Positions 1-5,660 of a DNA stretch of 5,793 nucleotides are shown piece after piece. The notes below the pieces were generated by a model. That model ran no database searches. It saw only the letters and a program-made list of their open reading frames with translations, and was not told the DNA's origin. The stretch comes from Campylobacteraceae bacterium (GTDB taxonomy: Bacteria > Campylobacterota > Campylobacteria > Campylobacterales > Campylobacteraceae): the NCBI GenBank assembly GCA_031256525.1, contig JAIRQK010000047.1, forward strand, positions 1 through 5,793, read 5' to 3'. The stretch's first letter is position 1. Every line of letters begins with the position of its first letter. The position numbers and the translations under genes are program-made.

Positions 1-1
1 G

Positions 2-121
2 ATTGGCAAATTAAAATCCTCTCTTTTTGCAAAAAATCTTCTTATTTTGCCTATAAAACAATATAGCAATGAAAATGGTATGAGTAAAATCGAAACAGTT
101 TTCTGCAAAAAATTTGGGTAG
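2..121 (+). CDS. C-terminal fragment of a probable DegT-family sugar aminotransferase (5' end outside window)
   Basis: The frame starting at base 2 is open for 39 codons to a TAG at 119-121. The start lies left of the window, so only the C-terminus is visible. The peptide contains AKNLLILPIKQYS followed by an amphipathic, helix-like tail ending in KKFG. An L-x-LPI motif followed about 10 residues later by a final helix is how many DegT/DnrJ/EryC1/StrS aminotransferases end. The complete DegT protein next door ends the same way (QQILSIPIYSALSDDEV). The assignment rests on this short match only, so the family is tentative. An unrelated C-terminus, or a chance open frame in AT-rich DNA, remains possible. 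The gene converges on the aminotransferase at 158-1291, and its stop codon lies inside the stem of the opposite-strand terminator. Confidence 0.45.
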   Translation: MGKLKSSLFAKNLLILPIKQYSNENGMSKIETVFCKKFG

Positions 122-143
122 TAGAAATATCTCTCTACCCAAA
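107..143 (-). terminator. Rho-independent terminator of the minus-strand aminotransferase gene
   Basis: A 9-bp perfect stem is formed by 113-121 (TTTGGGTAG) and 135-143 (CTACCCAAA). The 13-nt loop can add three more pairs (123-125 with 132-134). Read on the minus strand, the stem is followed directly by six T residues (complement of 107-112), as expected for an intrinsic terminator. It starts 15 nt past the aminotransferase stop. On the plus strand the stem is followed by an A-run, so it should not work for the incoming plus-strand gene, whose stop codon lies inside the stem. Confidence 0.8.
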
Positions 144-157
144 AAATAACCTTTTCT

Positions 158-1291
158 CTAAACACGTTCTTGTGCTATAGCTTTTATCTGTTCACAAACA
201 TAGTAAACTTCATCATCACTTAGTGCACTATAAATAGGAATTGACAATATTTGCTGGTAATTTTTAAGTGCATTAGGAAAATCATTAACCTTTAGAGAAT
301 ACTTTGATTTGTAGTAAGTTAAAAGATGTAAAGGTATGAAGTGGAGACCAGTATATATTCCTCTATTTTTTAATTCTCTTGCAAAACCATCTCTATTTTT
401 ATCAACTTTGATGATATACTGTGTGTATACTTGTTCTCTTTTTTGAACAGGAGTGATGATTTGAGGAATATTTACAAGTTCTTTGTTGTAAATATTCGCA
501 ATCTCTTTTCTTCTTTTGATAAAACTATCATTTTTTTTTTTCTTTGTAATATCATAAGCTGCATTAAGTTCATTTAGATCATACTTAACACCGATATCGA
601 CAACATCATAAATATATCCGAGATTGCCATATTTGTCCCAGCCTTCGCTAACGAATGCGTGATTTCTTAGTAAACGCGCTCGCTCATTTATCTCATCACT
701 ATTTGTTACAAGAAGTCCACCACCAGCTATCGAATTTTTCATTTGCGGAGAAAATCTAAAACAGCTAATATCACTCTTTATAGTGCCTATTTTTTTGCCA
801 TTATAAGTTGCACCAAGTGCATCCATTGCATCATCAACGATTTTTACATCATACTTTTTTGCTAACTCATATATAGCATCATAGTCTGATGGCTGTCCTG
901 CGATATTTGATATAAAAACACCTTTTAATTTTTTGTGTTTATGTTTTGATAGCGTCTCTTCAAGTTTGTTTATATCAATATTAAAATCATCAACATCAAT
1001 ATCCACAAATATAGGCTCAGCATCAAAATGTCTTACAACTTCAGCAAGAGAAGGGAAAGAGTTTACTGAACATATAAACTTATCACCTCTTTTTAGATTA
1101 AGTGCACACATTGCAAGATGAGCTGCAGCTGTTCCGTTGTATGTTGCAACGGCGTGTTTTGCACCAAGATATTTTTGAACATTACTCTCCAAGACTTCAA
1201 CCTTGCCAGATTTACCGAGTTCTAAAACCTCGCTAACAAGTCTTTTTTCGCTGTTGTCAATGGAAGGCTTGTAGAATGGTATCTCTTTCAT
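158..1291 (-). CDS. DegT/DnrJ/EryC1/StrS family PLP-dependent sugar aminotransferase
   Basis: This 377-residue protein has the usual length and layout of fold-type I aminotransferases that aminate nucleotide-linked keto-sugars for surface glycans. Visible landmarks are a substrate/phosphate-binding turn NGTAA (52-56), VDDAMDALGA (152-161) with D154 as the likely PLP-nitrogen Asp, and SPQMKN (181-186) with K185 as the expected Schiff-base lysine. Further on are GGGLLVTN (190-197), the DLNELNAA helix (238-245), GLHFIPLH (315-322) and a C-terminal LSIPIYSALSDDEV segment. Family members usually have His or Gln where this protein has D157. It has no membrane segment, so it should be cytosolic. The ATG at 1291 is preceded by AAGGAG at 1298-1303 with 6-nt spacing. 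Codons 250-254 sit on an 11-A run. The sugar substrate cannot be told from the sequence; PseC-, PglE- or perosamine-synthase-like roles are all open. Confidence 0.92.
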   Translation of the reverse strand: MKEIPFYKPSIDNSEKRLVSEVLELGKSGKVEVLESNVQKYLGAKHAVATYNGTAAAHLAMCALNLKRGDKFICSVNSFPSLAEVVRHFDAEPIFVDIDVDDFNIDINKLEETLSKHKHKKLKGVFISNIAGQPSDYDAIYELAKKYDVKIVDDAMDALGATYNGKKIGTIKSDISCFRFSPQMKNSIAGGGLLVTNSDEINERARLLRNHAFVSEGWDKYGNLGYIYDVVDIGVKYDLNELNAAYDITKKKKNDSFIKRRKEIANIYNKELVNIPQIITPVQKREQVYTQYIIKVDKNRDGFARELKNRGIYTGLHFIPLHLLTYYKSKYSLKVNDFPNALKNYQQILSIPIYSALSDDEVYYVCEQIKAIAQERV

Positions 1292-1318
1292 CGAGTTCTC
1301 CTTAAAGTTGTTAAAATA

Positions 1319-1333
1319 TTTTTTAGCTAATAT
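1319..1333 (+). promoter_or_regulatory. Possible promoter of the metallo-hydrolase gene
   Basis: TTTTTTAGC followed by TAATAT (-10-like, 1328-1333) mirrors the minus-strand promoter and would give a leader of about 75 nt before the TTG at 1416. A competing candidate is TATAAG at 1368-1373, also with T-rich DNA upstream, which would give a leader of about 35 nt. The sequence alone does not decide between them. Confidence 0.3.
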
Positions 1334-1336
1334 TAG

Positions 1337-1350
1337 ATTGTACTAAAAAA
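1337..1350 (-). promoter_or_regulatory. Probable promoter of the aminotransferase gene
   Basis: Read on the minus strand, this is TTTTTTAGTACAAT: a T-run (1345-1350) directly upstream of the -10-like TACAAT (1337-1342). Campylobacterota housekeeping promoters commonly have a good -10 with T-rich periodic DNA upstream and no clear -35, which fits. The -10 lies 45 nt from the ATG and would give a leader of roughly 35-40 nt containing AAGGAG. The T-run belongs to one arm of the inverted repeat in this region. Confidence 0.5.
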
Positions 1351-1415
1351 TATTTTAATCATTTCTTTATAAGCGATTAAAACAATAAGTTAAATTTATA
1401 TTGTGGGAGATATAT

Positions 1416-2009
1416 TTGAAAGTTTTGTTTAAACCAATGGGTTATTATGGGACAAATTGCTATATTGTTTTTTTGGAAAATGGGGAGATTATTATAGACC
1501 CGGGCATTGGAGCGTATGATTGGGTAGTAAAAAATGTTAAAAATCCAAAAGCGATTTTAAATACACATGGACATTTTGACCATATTTGGTCAAATAAAAA
1601 ACTAAAAGATTTTTTCAATATCCCTATTTATGCACCAAAAGATGATGTTTTTATGATTGAAAAAGATAGTTTCGGTTTTGGACTTGAAACAACAAATGTT
1701 GATGTTAAAGTTGGTATAGATGAGAAAATAAATATAGCTGATGAAGAGATAATTTTCTGGACTTTTGCAGGACATACTCCCGGATGTAGTGCTTTGCAGA
1801 TAAAAAATCTACTATTTAGCGGAGACTTTCTCTTTAAAGACTCTATTGGTAGAGTTGATTTTCCATATTCAAATAGAGGCGATATGAAAAAGAGCATACT
1901 GAAAATTTTAGACTTTAAAGATGATTTGGTTATTTATCCCGGACATGGAGAGAGTACTACACTGAAGCAAGAGCAAAAAAACTTAATTGGTTGGTTAAAT
2001 TATCTATGA
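1416..2009 (+). CDS. Metallo-beta-lactamase-fold hydrolase, glyoxalase II-like
   Basis: The product is 197 residues long, about the size of the single-domain glyoxalase-II-like (YcbL-type) hydrolases and lacking the C-terminal glutathione-binding domain of classical GloB. All zinc-ligand motifs are present: THGHFDH (50-56, ligands H51, H53, D55, H56), GHTPG (119-123, H120), SGD (135-137, D137) and PGHG (175-178, H177). GRVDFP (145-150) is also typical of the subfamily. It has no signal peptide, so it is probably cytosolic and hydrolyses a thioester or related ester; the substrate is unknown. I chose the TTG at 1416 because GGGAG (1405-1409) lies 6 nt upstream and homologues tend to start with MxVL..PMG..xTNCY. 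The in-frame TTG at 1401 has no ribosome site and would overlap this one. The gene is divergent from the aminotransferase and convergent with cmoB. Confidence 0.9.
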   Translation: MKVLFKPMGYYGTNCYIVFLENGEIIIDPGIGAYDWVVKNVKNPKAILNTHGHFDHIWSNKKLKDFFNIPIYAPKDDVFMIEKDSFGFGLETTNVDVKVGIDEKINIADEEIIFWTFAGHTPGCSALQIKNLLFSGDFLFKDSIGRVDFPYSNRGDMKKSILKILDFKDDLVIYPGHGESTTLKQEQKNLIGWLNYL

Positions 2010-2029
2010 TTTACACCCATTTTTTAGAG

Positions 2030-2923
2030 CTAATATTTTGCTTTTATGTAGACTCTTTTTGGAGCAGGATAGCCCTCGATAGTTTTAGTTGAGTCGTTTT
2101 TATCTAAAAAGTCCTCCAAACTCTCACCTAAAACCCACTCCGTTTTTCTCTGCTCTTCAAGCTCTGTTTTTTTTATATGTAAAAGTTCGACACTTGAAAA
2201 ACCAGCTCTTTTACACCAATTTTCAAGGGTTTTATAAGTTGGTATAAAATAGACATTGCTTATCTTAGAGTATCTATTTTCTGGACAAAGTGCTATTTCA
2301 TCACTACCATCAATCATAAAAGTATCCAAAAAAAGCTCACCGTTCTCATTTAGCCCTTGATGAAGCGATTTTAGTGTGGAGATAGGGTCGCTTCTATGAT
2401 AAAGCACTCCAAGACAAAAGAGAACATCAAATTTTTCTCCATACAAACTTAGATGTTCAACTCCTAAAAGTTCGTAGACAATTTCACTTTTTGCAAAGTG
2501 ATTTAAAAATAGAAATTGCAACCAAAAAAGAGCAGTAGGGTCAAATCCAACAAGTTTTTTTGGTCTCTCTTCAAGCATTCTAAAGAGATAATAGCCATTG
2601 TTGCAACCGATATCTGCGACACTTTTGCCTTTCAAATCAAAATGAGGCTTAAGAAGATTGTACTTGATAAAACTTCTCCATTCGCTATCTATAAAAAGAG
2701 TATCGATTAAAAAAGGACCTTTTCGCCACGAAGAGAGTGCAACAGCACACTCTTTTATCTGTGCTTTTTCTTCATCTGTCAATTTCTCTATCTTAAATTC
2801 AATGATATCGCTAAAACTTATTTTGCTTTTCACATCTGGTAAATTCTCTATTAACTTAATAAGAGGGGCGATATTTTTCCATTTTTTAACAATCTCTTTT
2901 TGTTCTTGACTTCTTTGTTTCAT
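2030..2923 (-). CDS. cmoB: tRNA U34 carboxymethyltransferase CmoB
   Basis: CmoB transfers the carboxymethyl group of carboxy-S-adenosylmethionine to 5-hydroxyuridine at tRNA position 34, giving cmo5U; CmoA, which makes the donor, is not in this window. The 297-residue product is shorter than the roughly 320-residue enterobacterial enzyme. Signature segments in order are WRKGPF (66-71), EWRS (81-84), the Rossmann motif [15 protein letters not shown] (102-116), GFDPT (126-130), [10 protein letters not shown] (171-180), [13 protein letters not shown] (217-229) and the C-terminal EGYPAPKR (283-290). The WRKGPF and EGYPAPKR segments separate CmoB from generic class I methyltransferases. I chose the ATG at 2923 because AAAGG (minus strand, about 2929-2933) lies about 5 nt upstream. 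The in-frame GTG at 2929 would overlap that ribosome site. Its stop faces the hydrolase stop across 20 nt, with no hairpin visible between them. Confidence 0.95.
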   Translation of the reverse strand: MKQRSQEQKEIVKKWKNIAPLIKLIENLPDVKSKISFSDIIEFKIEKLTDEEKAQIKECAVALSSWRKGPFLIDTLFIDSEWRSFIKYNLLKPHFDLKGKSVADIGCNNGYYLFRMLEERPKKLVGFDPTALFWLQFLFLNHFAKSEIVYELLGVEHLSLYGEKFDVLFCLGVLYHRSDPISTLKSLHQGLNENGELFLDTFMIDGSDEIALCPENRYSKISNVYFIPTYKTLENWCKRAGFSSVELLHIKKTELEEQRKTEWVLGESLEDFLDKNDSTKTIEGYPAPKRVYIKAKY

Positions 2924-2950
2924 AAGCACCTTTGTTTTTGTTTAAAGCGA

Positions 2951-2966
2951 ATGATACTATAATTAT
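2951..2966. promoter_or_regulatory. Overlapping divergent promoters for cmoB and pepD
   Basis: On the plus strand TATAAT at 2958-2963 is a perfect -10, about 32 nt before the pepD start, with T-rich DNA at 2932-2943 where a -35 region would fall. On the minus strand TATAGT (complement of 2956-2961) is a -10-like element about 33 nt from the cmoB ATG. The two elements share bases, so the polymerases would compete for the same site. The pepD -10 is convincing; the cmoB one is less so. Confidence 0.55.
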
Positions 2967-2995
2967 CCGCAATAAAATGAATAATTTGAGGATTT

Positions 2996-4288
2996 ATGAT
3001 GAAATCTCCGTACGAACACTTTAAAAGTTTTTCAAAAATTGATAGATGTAGCCTAAAAGCAACGCCAATGAAAGAGTTTTTGATAAATTTTGGAGAAAAT
3101 TTAGGATATGAAATTAAAACCGACAAAGCTGGAAATGTATTATGTTCAAAAGGAGAGCCTGTTTTATGTTTGCAGTCTCATTACGATATGGTCTGTATCG
3201 GCGAAGCACCAAATGCAGAACTGTACGAAGAAGAGGGTTGGCTAAAAGCGAAAAACTCAACACTTGGTGCTGATAATGGCATAGGTGTCGCCATAATGCT
3301 CTCAATGATGGAAAAATTTAATAACATTGAGTGCTTATTTACCGCAGATGAAGAGGTTGGGCTTATCGGTGCAAACAATATGGAAATTGAACTAAAAGCC
3401 CCATATCTTTTAAACCTTGATAGCGAAGAAGAGGGTGCGATAATAATTGGTTGTGCTGGTGGAATAAATATCATTGGCGAGATAGAGCTTGATTTTGAAG
3501 TTTCTAACACAGATGGCAAATTTTACAAAATTGAAACTTTTGGATTTGCTGGTGGTCACTCTGGACTAAAAATAGTCGATAATATCCCAAGTGCGATAAA
3601 AACTTTAGTTTATGAGCTTGTGAAAATTGAAGATTGTGAACTTGTAGATTTTAGTGGTGGAGAGGTTAGTAACTCTATACCAAAAAACGCAGTTGCAGTT
3701 ATTAAAACAGCTAAAAAACCTGAGATAACTCACCCAAATATAAAAGTAGAAGAGTATAAAAGCACCAACGATAAAACGATAAAACAGTCCAAAAACATAT
3801 TGGGTTTTATAAACTCATTTGCACAAGGAGTAAGAGCGTACAATCAAGAGCTTGATATGCCAAACGATAGTATAAATTTAGGAACGGTAAAGATAGAAAA
3901 TGGTGTTTTGCAGGTTGATTGTTTTGCGAGGTCTATGAGCGATGAGGGACTTGATATATTAAAGTCTGAAACGACCTCTTTATATATAGCTTTTGGGTTT
4001 AATGTCTCTTATGGGCATAGATTTACTCCGTGGAAAATAAAAGATAGCGAGTTTTCAAAGATAGTAAGTAGTGTAGCAGGGGAGTTTTGGGATAGAGTAA
4101 CCATAAAAGGAGTTCATGCAGGGCTTGAGTGTGGTGTGATTCAAGCAACGCAAAAGAGAGATACCCAAGTTGTTGCAATTGGACCAAATATAACAGGCGC
4201 TCACTCTTTAGAGGAAAAATGCGAACTTGCCTCTGTTGATAAAGTTACAAAAATTATAGAAACATTGATAATTAAACTACAAAAATGA
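2996..4288 (+). CDS. pepD: Aminoacyl-histidine dipeptidase (M20C family, PepD)
   Basis: This is a cytosolic zinc dipeptidase of the PepD/carnosinase type, which cleaves Xaa-His and other dipeptides. All catalytic landmarks are visible: SHYDMV (61-66, ligand H62 and D64), LGADNGIG (90-97, bridging D93), TADEEVGLIGA (116-126, general base E119 and ligand E120), LNLDSEEEG (139-147, D142) and GAHSLEEK (401-408, H403). The lid domain carries GGHSG (186-190), NSIPKNA (226-232) and HAGLECG (374-380). At 430 residues it is shorter than the roughly 485-residue E. coli enzyme, but no core motif is missing. Two ATGs lie in tandem (2996 and 2999). GAGG at 2988-2991 is 4 nt from the first and 7 nt from the second, so 2999 may be the real start, a one-codon difference. 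The downstream Sel1 gene is 58 nt away on the same strand with no clear terminator between, so read-through is likely. Confidence 0.95.
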   Translation: MMKSPYEHFKSFSKIDRCSLKATPMKEFLINFGENLGYEIKTDKAGNVLCSKGEPVLCLQSHYDMVCIGEAPNAELYEEEGWLKAKNSTLGADNGIGVAIMLSMMEKFNNIECLFTADEEVGLIGANNMEIELKAPYLLNLDSEEEGAIIIGCAGGINIIGEIELDFEVSNTDGKFYKIETFGFAGGHSGLKIVDNIPSAIKTLVYELVKIEDCELVDFSGGEVSNSIPKNAVAVIKTAKKPEITHPNIKVEEYKSTNDKTIKQSKNILGFINSFAQGVRAYNQELDMPNDSINLGTVKIENGVLQVDCFARSMSDEGLDILKSETTSLYIAFGFNVSYGHRFTPWKIKDSEFSKIVSSVAGEFWDRVTIKGVHAGLECGVIQATQKRDTQVVAIGPNITGAHSLEEKCELASVDKVTKIIETLIIKLQK

Positions 4289-4346
4289 TACAATTTTGTA
4301 TGTTTTGAATTGTCTTAAATTTTATAAAAAATAATGAGGAGAGAGT

Positions 4347-5579
4347 ATGAAAAAGGTTTTAATGTTGTTGCTTTTTGCGTGTATGTTTTGTTTTGGACAA
4401 AATGTTAAGCAATTAGAAAAAGAGTGTGATAGCGGAGAGACTTTAGCTTGTAATGAACTCGGTGTTTTATATGTAAAAGGACAAGGAGTAAAACCAAACT
4501 ATAAAAAAGCATTTGAACTTTTCACAAAAGGTTGTGATGGTGGAGATATTTTAGCTTGTAATGAACTCGGTGTTTCATATGCAAATGGACGAGGAGTAAA
4601 ACAAGATAGCAAAAAAGCATTTGAACTTTACACAAAAGCTTGTGATGATGATGTGGCTTCAGCTTGCAATGATCTTGGGATTTTGTATCAAAGAGGAGAA
4701 GGAGTTAAGCGAGATTATAAAAAAGCAACTGAACTTTACGCAAAAGGTTGTGATGGTGGAAGTGCTTTAGCTTGTAGTAATCTCGGTGCTTCATATATAA
4801 AAGGATTAGGAGTAGAGCAAGACTATCAAAAAGCAGTTGAGCTTTACACAAAAGGTTGTGATGGTGGAAACGCTTATTCTTGTTACAATCTTGGTGATTT
4901 ATATCATAAAGGACAAGGTGTTGAGCAGGATTACAAAAAAGCAACTGAATTTTACGCAAAAGGTTGTAATGGTAGAGTTAGAGTGGCTTTAGCTTGTAAA
5001 GAACTTGGTGTTTTATACGCAAAAGATTGTGATGGCGGAAATGCTTCATCTTGTAGCAATCTTGGTATTTTATATTATTATGGAGATGGAGTTAAACAAG
5101 ACTACAAAAAAGCAGCTGAATACAACGCAAAAGGTTGTGATGGTGGAAATGCTTCATCTTGCAATGGTCTTGGTTATTTGTATGAACGAGGATTGGGAGT
5201 TAAACAAGACTACAAAAAAACAGCTGAATTTTACACAAAAGGTTGTGATGGTGGAGATGCTTACGCTTGTGGTGGTCTTGGTTATTTGTATGATGGAGGA
5301 TTGGGAGTAGAAAAAGATTATAAAAAAGCAATTGAACTCTATACAGAAAGTTGCAATGGTGGATACAATATAGCTTGTGGCAATCTTGGTGTTTTATATC
5401 AAAATGGACAAGGAGTAGAGCAAGACTATCAAAAAGCAGCTGAACTTTACACAAAGGGTTGTGATGGTAGATATGTTTATGCTTGCAATAATCTTGGTAT
5501 TTTATATCAAAATGGACAAGGAGTAGAACAAGATAGTAAAAAAGCTTGTTCTTTAAATAGACAGCTATGTGCTAAATAA
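4347..5579 (+). CDS. Exported cysteine-rich Sel1-like repeat protein (Hcp type)
   Basis: The protein has 410 residues. Residues 1-17 form a Sec signal peptide (KK, then a hydrophobic LMLLLFACMFCF core, likely cleaved after G17 before QNVKQ). The rest is eleven tandem Sel1-like repeats from residue 27, each normally 36 residues. The consensus is CDGG-x4-C-x2-LG-x-LY-x2-G-x-GV-x-QDY-x-KA-x-ELYTKG, with a C-x7-C pair in each unit. Such paired cysteines form intra-repeat disulfides in Helicobacter cysteine-rich proteins (Hcp), which fits an oxidising periplasmic or secreted location. Sel1 solenoids usually act as protein-binding scaffolds, and no catalytic residues are recognisable. Unit 6 (207-227) is shortened. 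The last unit ends with an extra C-x6-C (C401, C408) as a C-terminal cap. The ATG at 4347 has AGGAG at 4337-4341. A TACAAT at 4289-4294 is a weak candidate promoter. The binding partner is unknown. Confidence 0.93.
   Translation: MKKVLMLLLFACMFCFGQNVKQLEKECDSGETLACNELGVLYVKGQGVKPNYKKAFELFTKGCDGGDILACNELGVSYANGRGVKQDSKKAFELYTKACDDDVASACNDLGILYQRGEGVKRDYKKATELYAKGCDGGSALACSNLGASYIKGLGVEQDYQKAVELYTKGCDGGNAYSCYNLGDLYHKGQGVEQDYKKATEFYAKGCNGRVRVALACKELGVLYAKDCDGGNASSCSNLGILYYYGDGVKQDYKKAAEYNAKGCDGGNASSCNGLGYLYERGLGVKQDYKKTAEFYTKGCDGGDAYACGGLGYLYDGGLGVEKDYKKAIELYTESCNGGYNIACGNLGVLYQNGQGVEQDYQKAAELYTKGCDGRYVYACNNLGILYQNGQGVEQDSKKACSLNRQLCAK
4382..4432 (+). repeat. 51-bp direct repeat, copy 1 (signal-peptide end and mature N-terminus)
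   Basis: Bases 4382-4432 are identical to 5696-5746. They encode MFCFGQNVKQLEKECD in both Sel1-like genes, while the signal-peptide DNA just upstream and the repeat DNA just downstream differ. Confidence 0.9.
4425..5576 (+). repeat. Tandem array of eleven 108-bp-type coding repeats (one shortened to 63 bp)
   Basis: Units begin at each TGT/TGC codon of the CDGG motif: 4425, 4533, 4641, 4749, 4857, 4965 (63 bp only), 5028, 5136, 5244, 5352 and 5460 (the last, 117 bp, includes the C-terminal cap). Similarity holds at the DNA level as well as the protein level: AAAGGTTGTGATGGTGGA-like junctions recur almost unchanged. This indicates recent duplication or homogenisation. Units 7 and 8 share CDGGNASSC, and units 10 and 11 share GLY-LY-QNGQGVEQD-type blocks. 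Confidence 0.9.
4965..5027 (+). other. Shortened mosaic Sel1 repeat unit (unit 6)
   Basis: This unit is 21 codons instead of 36. It has two extra residues between its cysteines (CNGRVRVALAC, C-x9-C rather than C-x7-C). After ELGVLYAK it jumps straight to DCDGG of the next unit, losing about 17 codons (the GxGVxQDYxKAxELY half). TACGCAAAAG occurs both at the mid-unit break point and at the end of ordinary units, so deletion by slippage or recombination between such copies explains it. Bases 4985-5025 are identical to 5753-5793 in the next paralogue. The reading frame is kept. Confidence 0.8.
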
Positions 5580-5590
5580 GTTTTGCAATT

Positions 5591-5629
5591 AAAAGCAAAT
5601 TTTGGCAATAGTTTAAATTTGCTTTTTTT
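5591..5629 (+). terminator. Rho-independent terminator after the first Sel1-like gene
   Basis: AAAAGCAAATTT (5591-5602) pairs perfectly with AAATTTGCTTTT (5615-5626), giving a 12-bp stem with a 12-nt loop, followed by further Ts to 5629. The stem is AT-rich with only two G-C pairs, but the T-run is seven long (5623-5629). It lies 11 nt past the stop and separates the two paralogues. The second gene therefore probably has its own promoter, and TACAAATATAAA-like DNA at about 5633-5644 is the only candidate seen. Confidence 0.75.
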
Positions 5630-5660
5630 AGATACAAATATAAAGCTATAGGAGGAAAGA

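Larger units (their letters stand above)
1311..1358. repeat. Perfect 16-bp inverted repeat with a nested palindrome in the divergent promoter region
   Basis: TTAAAATATTTTTTAG (1311-1326) is repeated as its exact reverse complement at 1343-1358, separated by 16 bp. The arm centres are 32 bp apart, close to three helical turns. The spacer begins with a second perfect palindrome, CTAATATTAG (1327-1336), and also contains the minus-strand -10 sequence. There is no T-tract or coding gene end here to suggest a terminator. The site could be an operator for a dimeric or paired regulator of the two divergent genes. It could also simply be the T-run elements of two facing promoters (TTTTTTAG followed by TAATAT on plus, by TACAAT on minus). 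Confidence 0.75.

Noticed and set aside
24..35. Palindrome TTTTTGCAAAAA
   Set aside because: It is short, of composition expected in AT-rich DNA, and lies inside an open reading frame.
1401..1415. Upstream TTG start for the metallo-hydrolase (five extra residues)
   Set aside because: It has no Shine-Dalgarno sequence and would cover the good GGGAG site that serves the TTG at 1416.
2010..2029. Possible shared terminator between the convergent hydrolase and cmoB genes
   Set aside because: The 20-nt gap contains no inverted repeat that I can find.
2924..2929. GTG start two codons upstream for cmoB
   Set aside because: The GTG overlaps the AAAGG ribosome site, leaving no spacing; the ATG at 2923 is properly spaced.
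3181..3519. 112-codon minus-strand open frame inside pepD
   Set aside because: It lies wholly within a well-conserved enzyme gene, is Ser-rich antisense translation, and has no ribosome site or family resemblance.
4290..4313. Hairpin ACAATT/AATTGT after pepD as a terminator
   Set aside because: The stem is only 6 bp, AT-rich, with a 12-nt loop and no T-run directly after it; not convincing.
4380..4382. Lipoprotein signal (cysteine C12 in LLFAC) in the first Sel1-like protein
   Set aside because: F at -2 fits the lipobox poorly, the hydrophobic core continues past C12, and the paralogue has T-M-T-M there without cysteine. Ordinary signal-peptidase I processing after G17 fits both.
5005..5310. 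Open frame of 101 codons in another frame across the Sel1 repeats, plus minus-strand frames at 4705-4959 and 5200-5454
   Set aside because: Because the repeat period is a multiple of three, any frame that is open in one unit stays open across several. These frames lack ribosome sites and encode only low-complexity repeats; the signal peptide and Cys/Gly pattern support the main frame.
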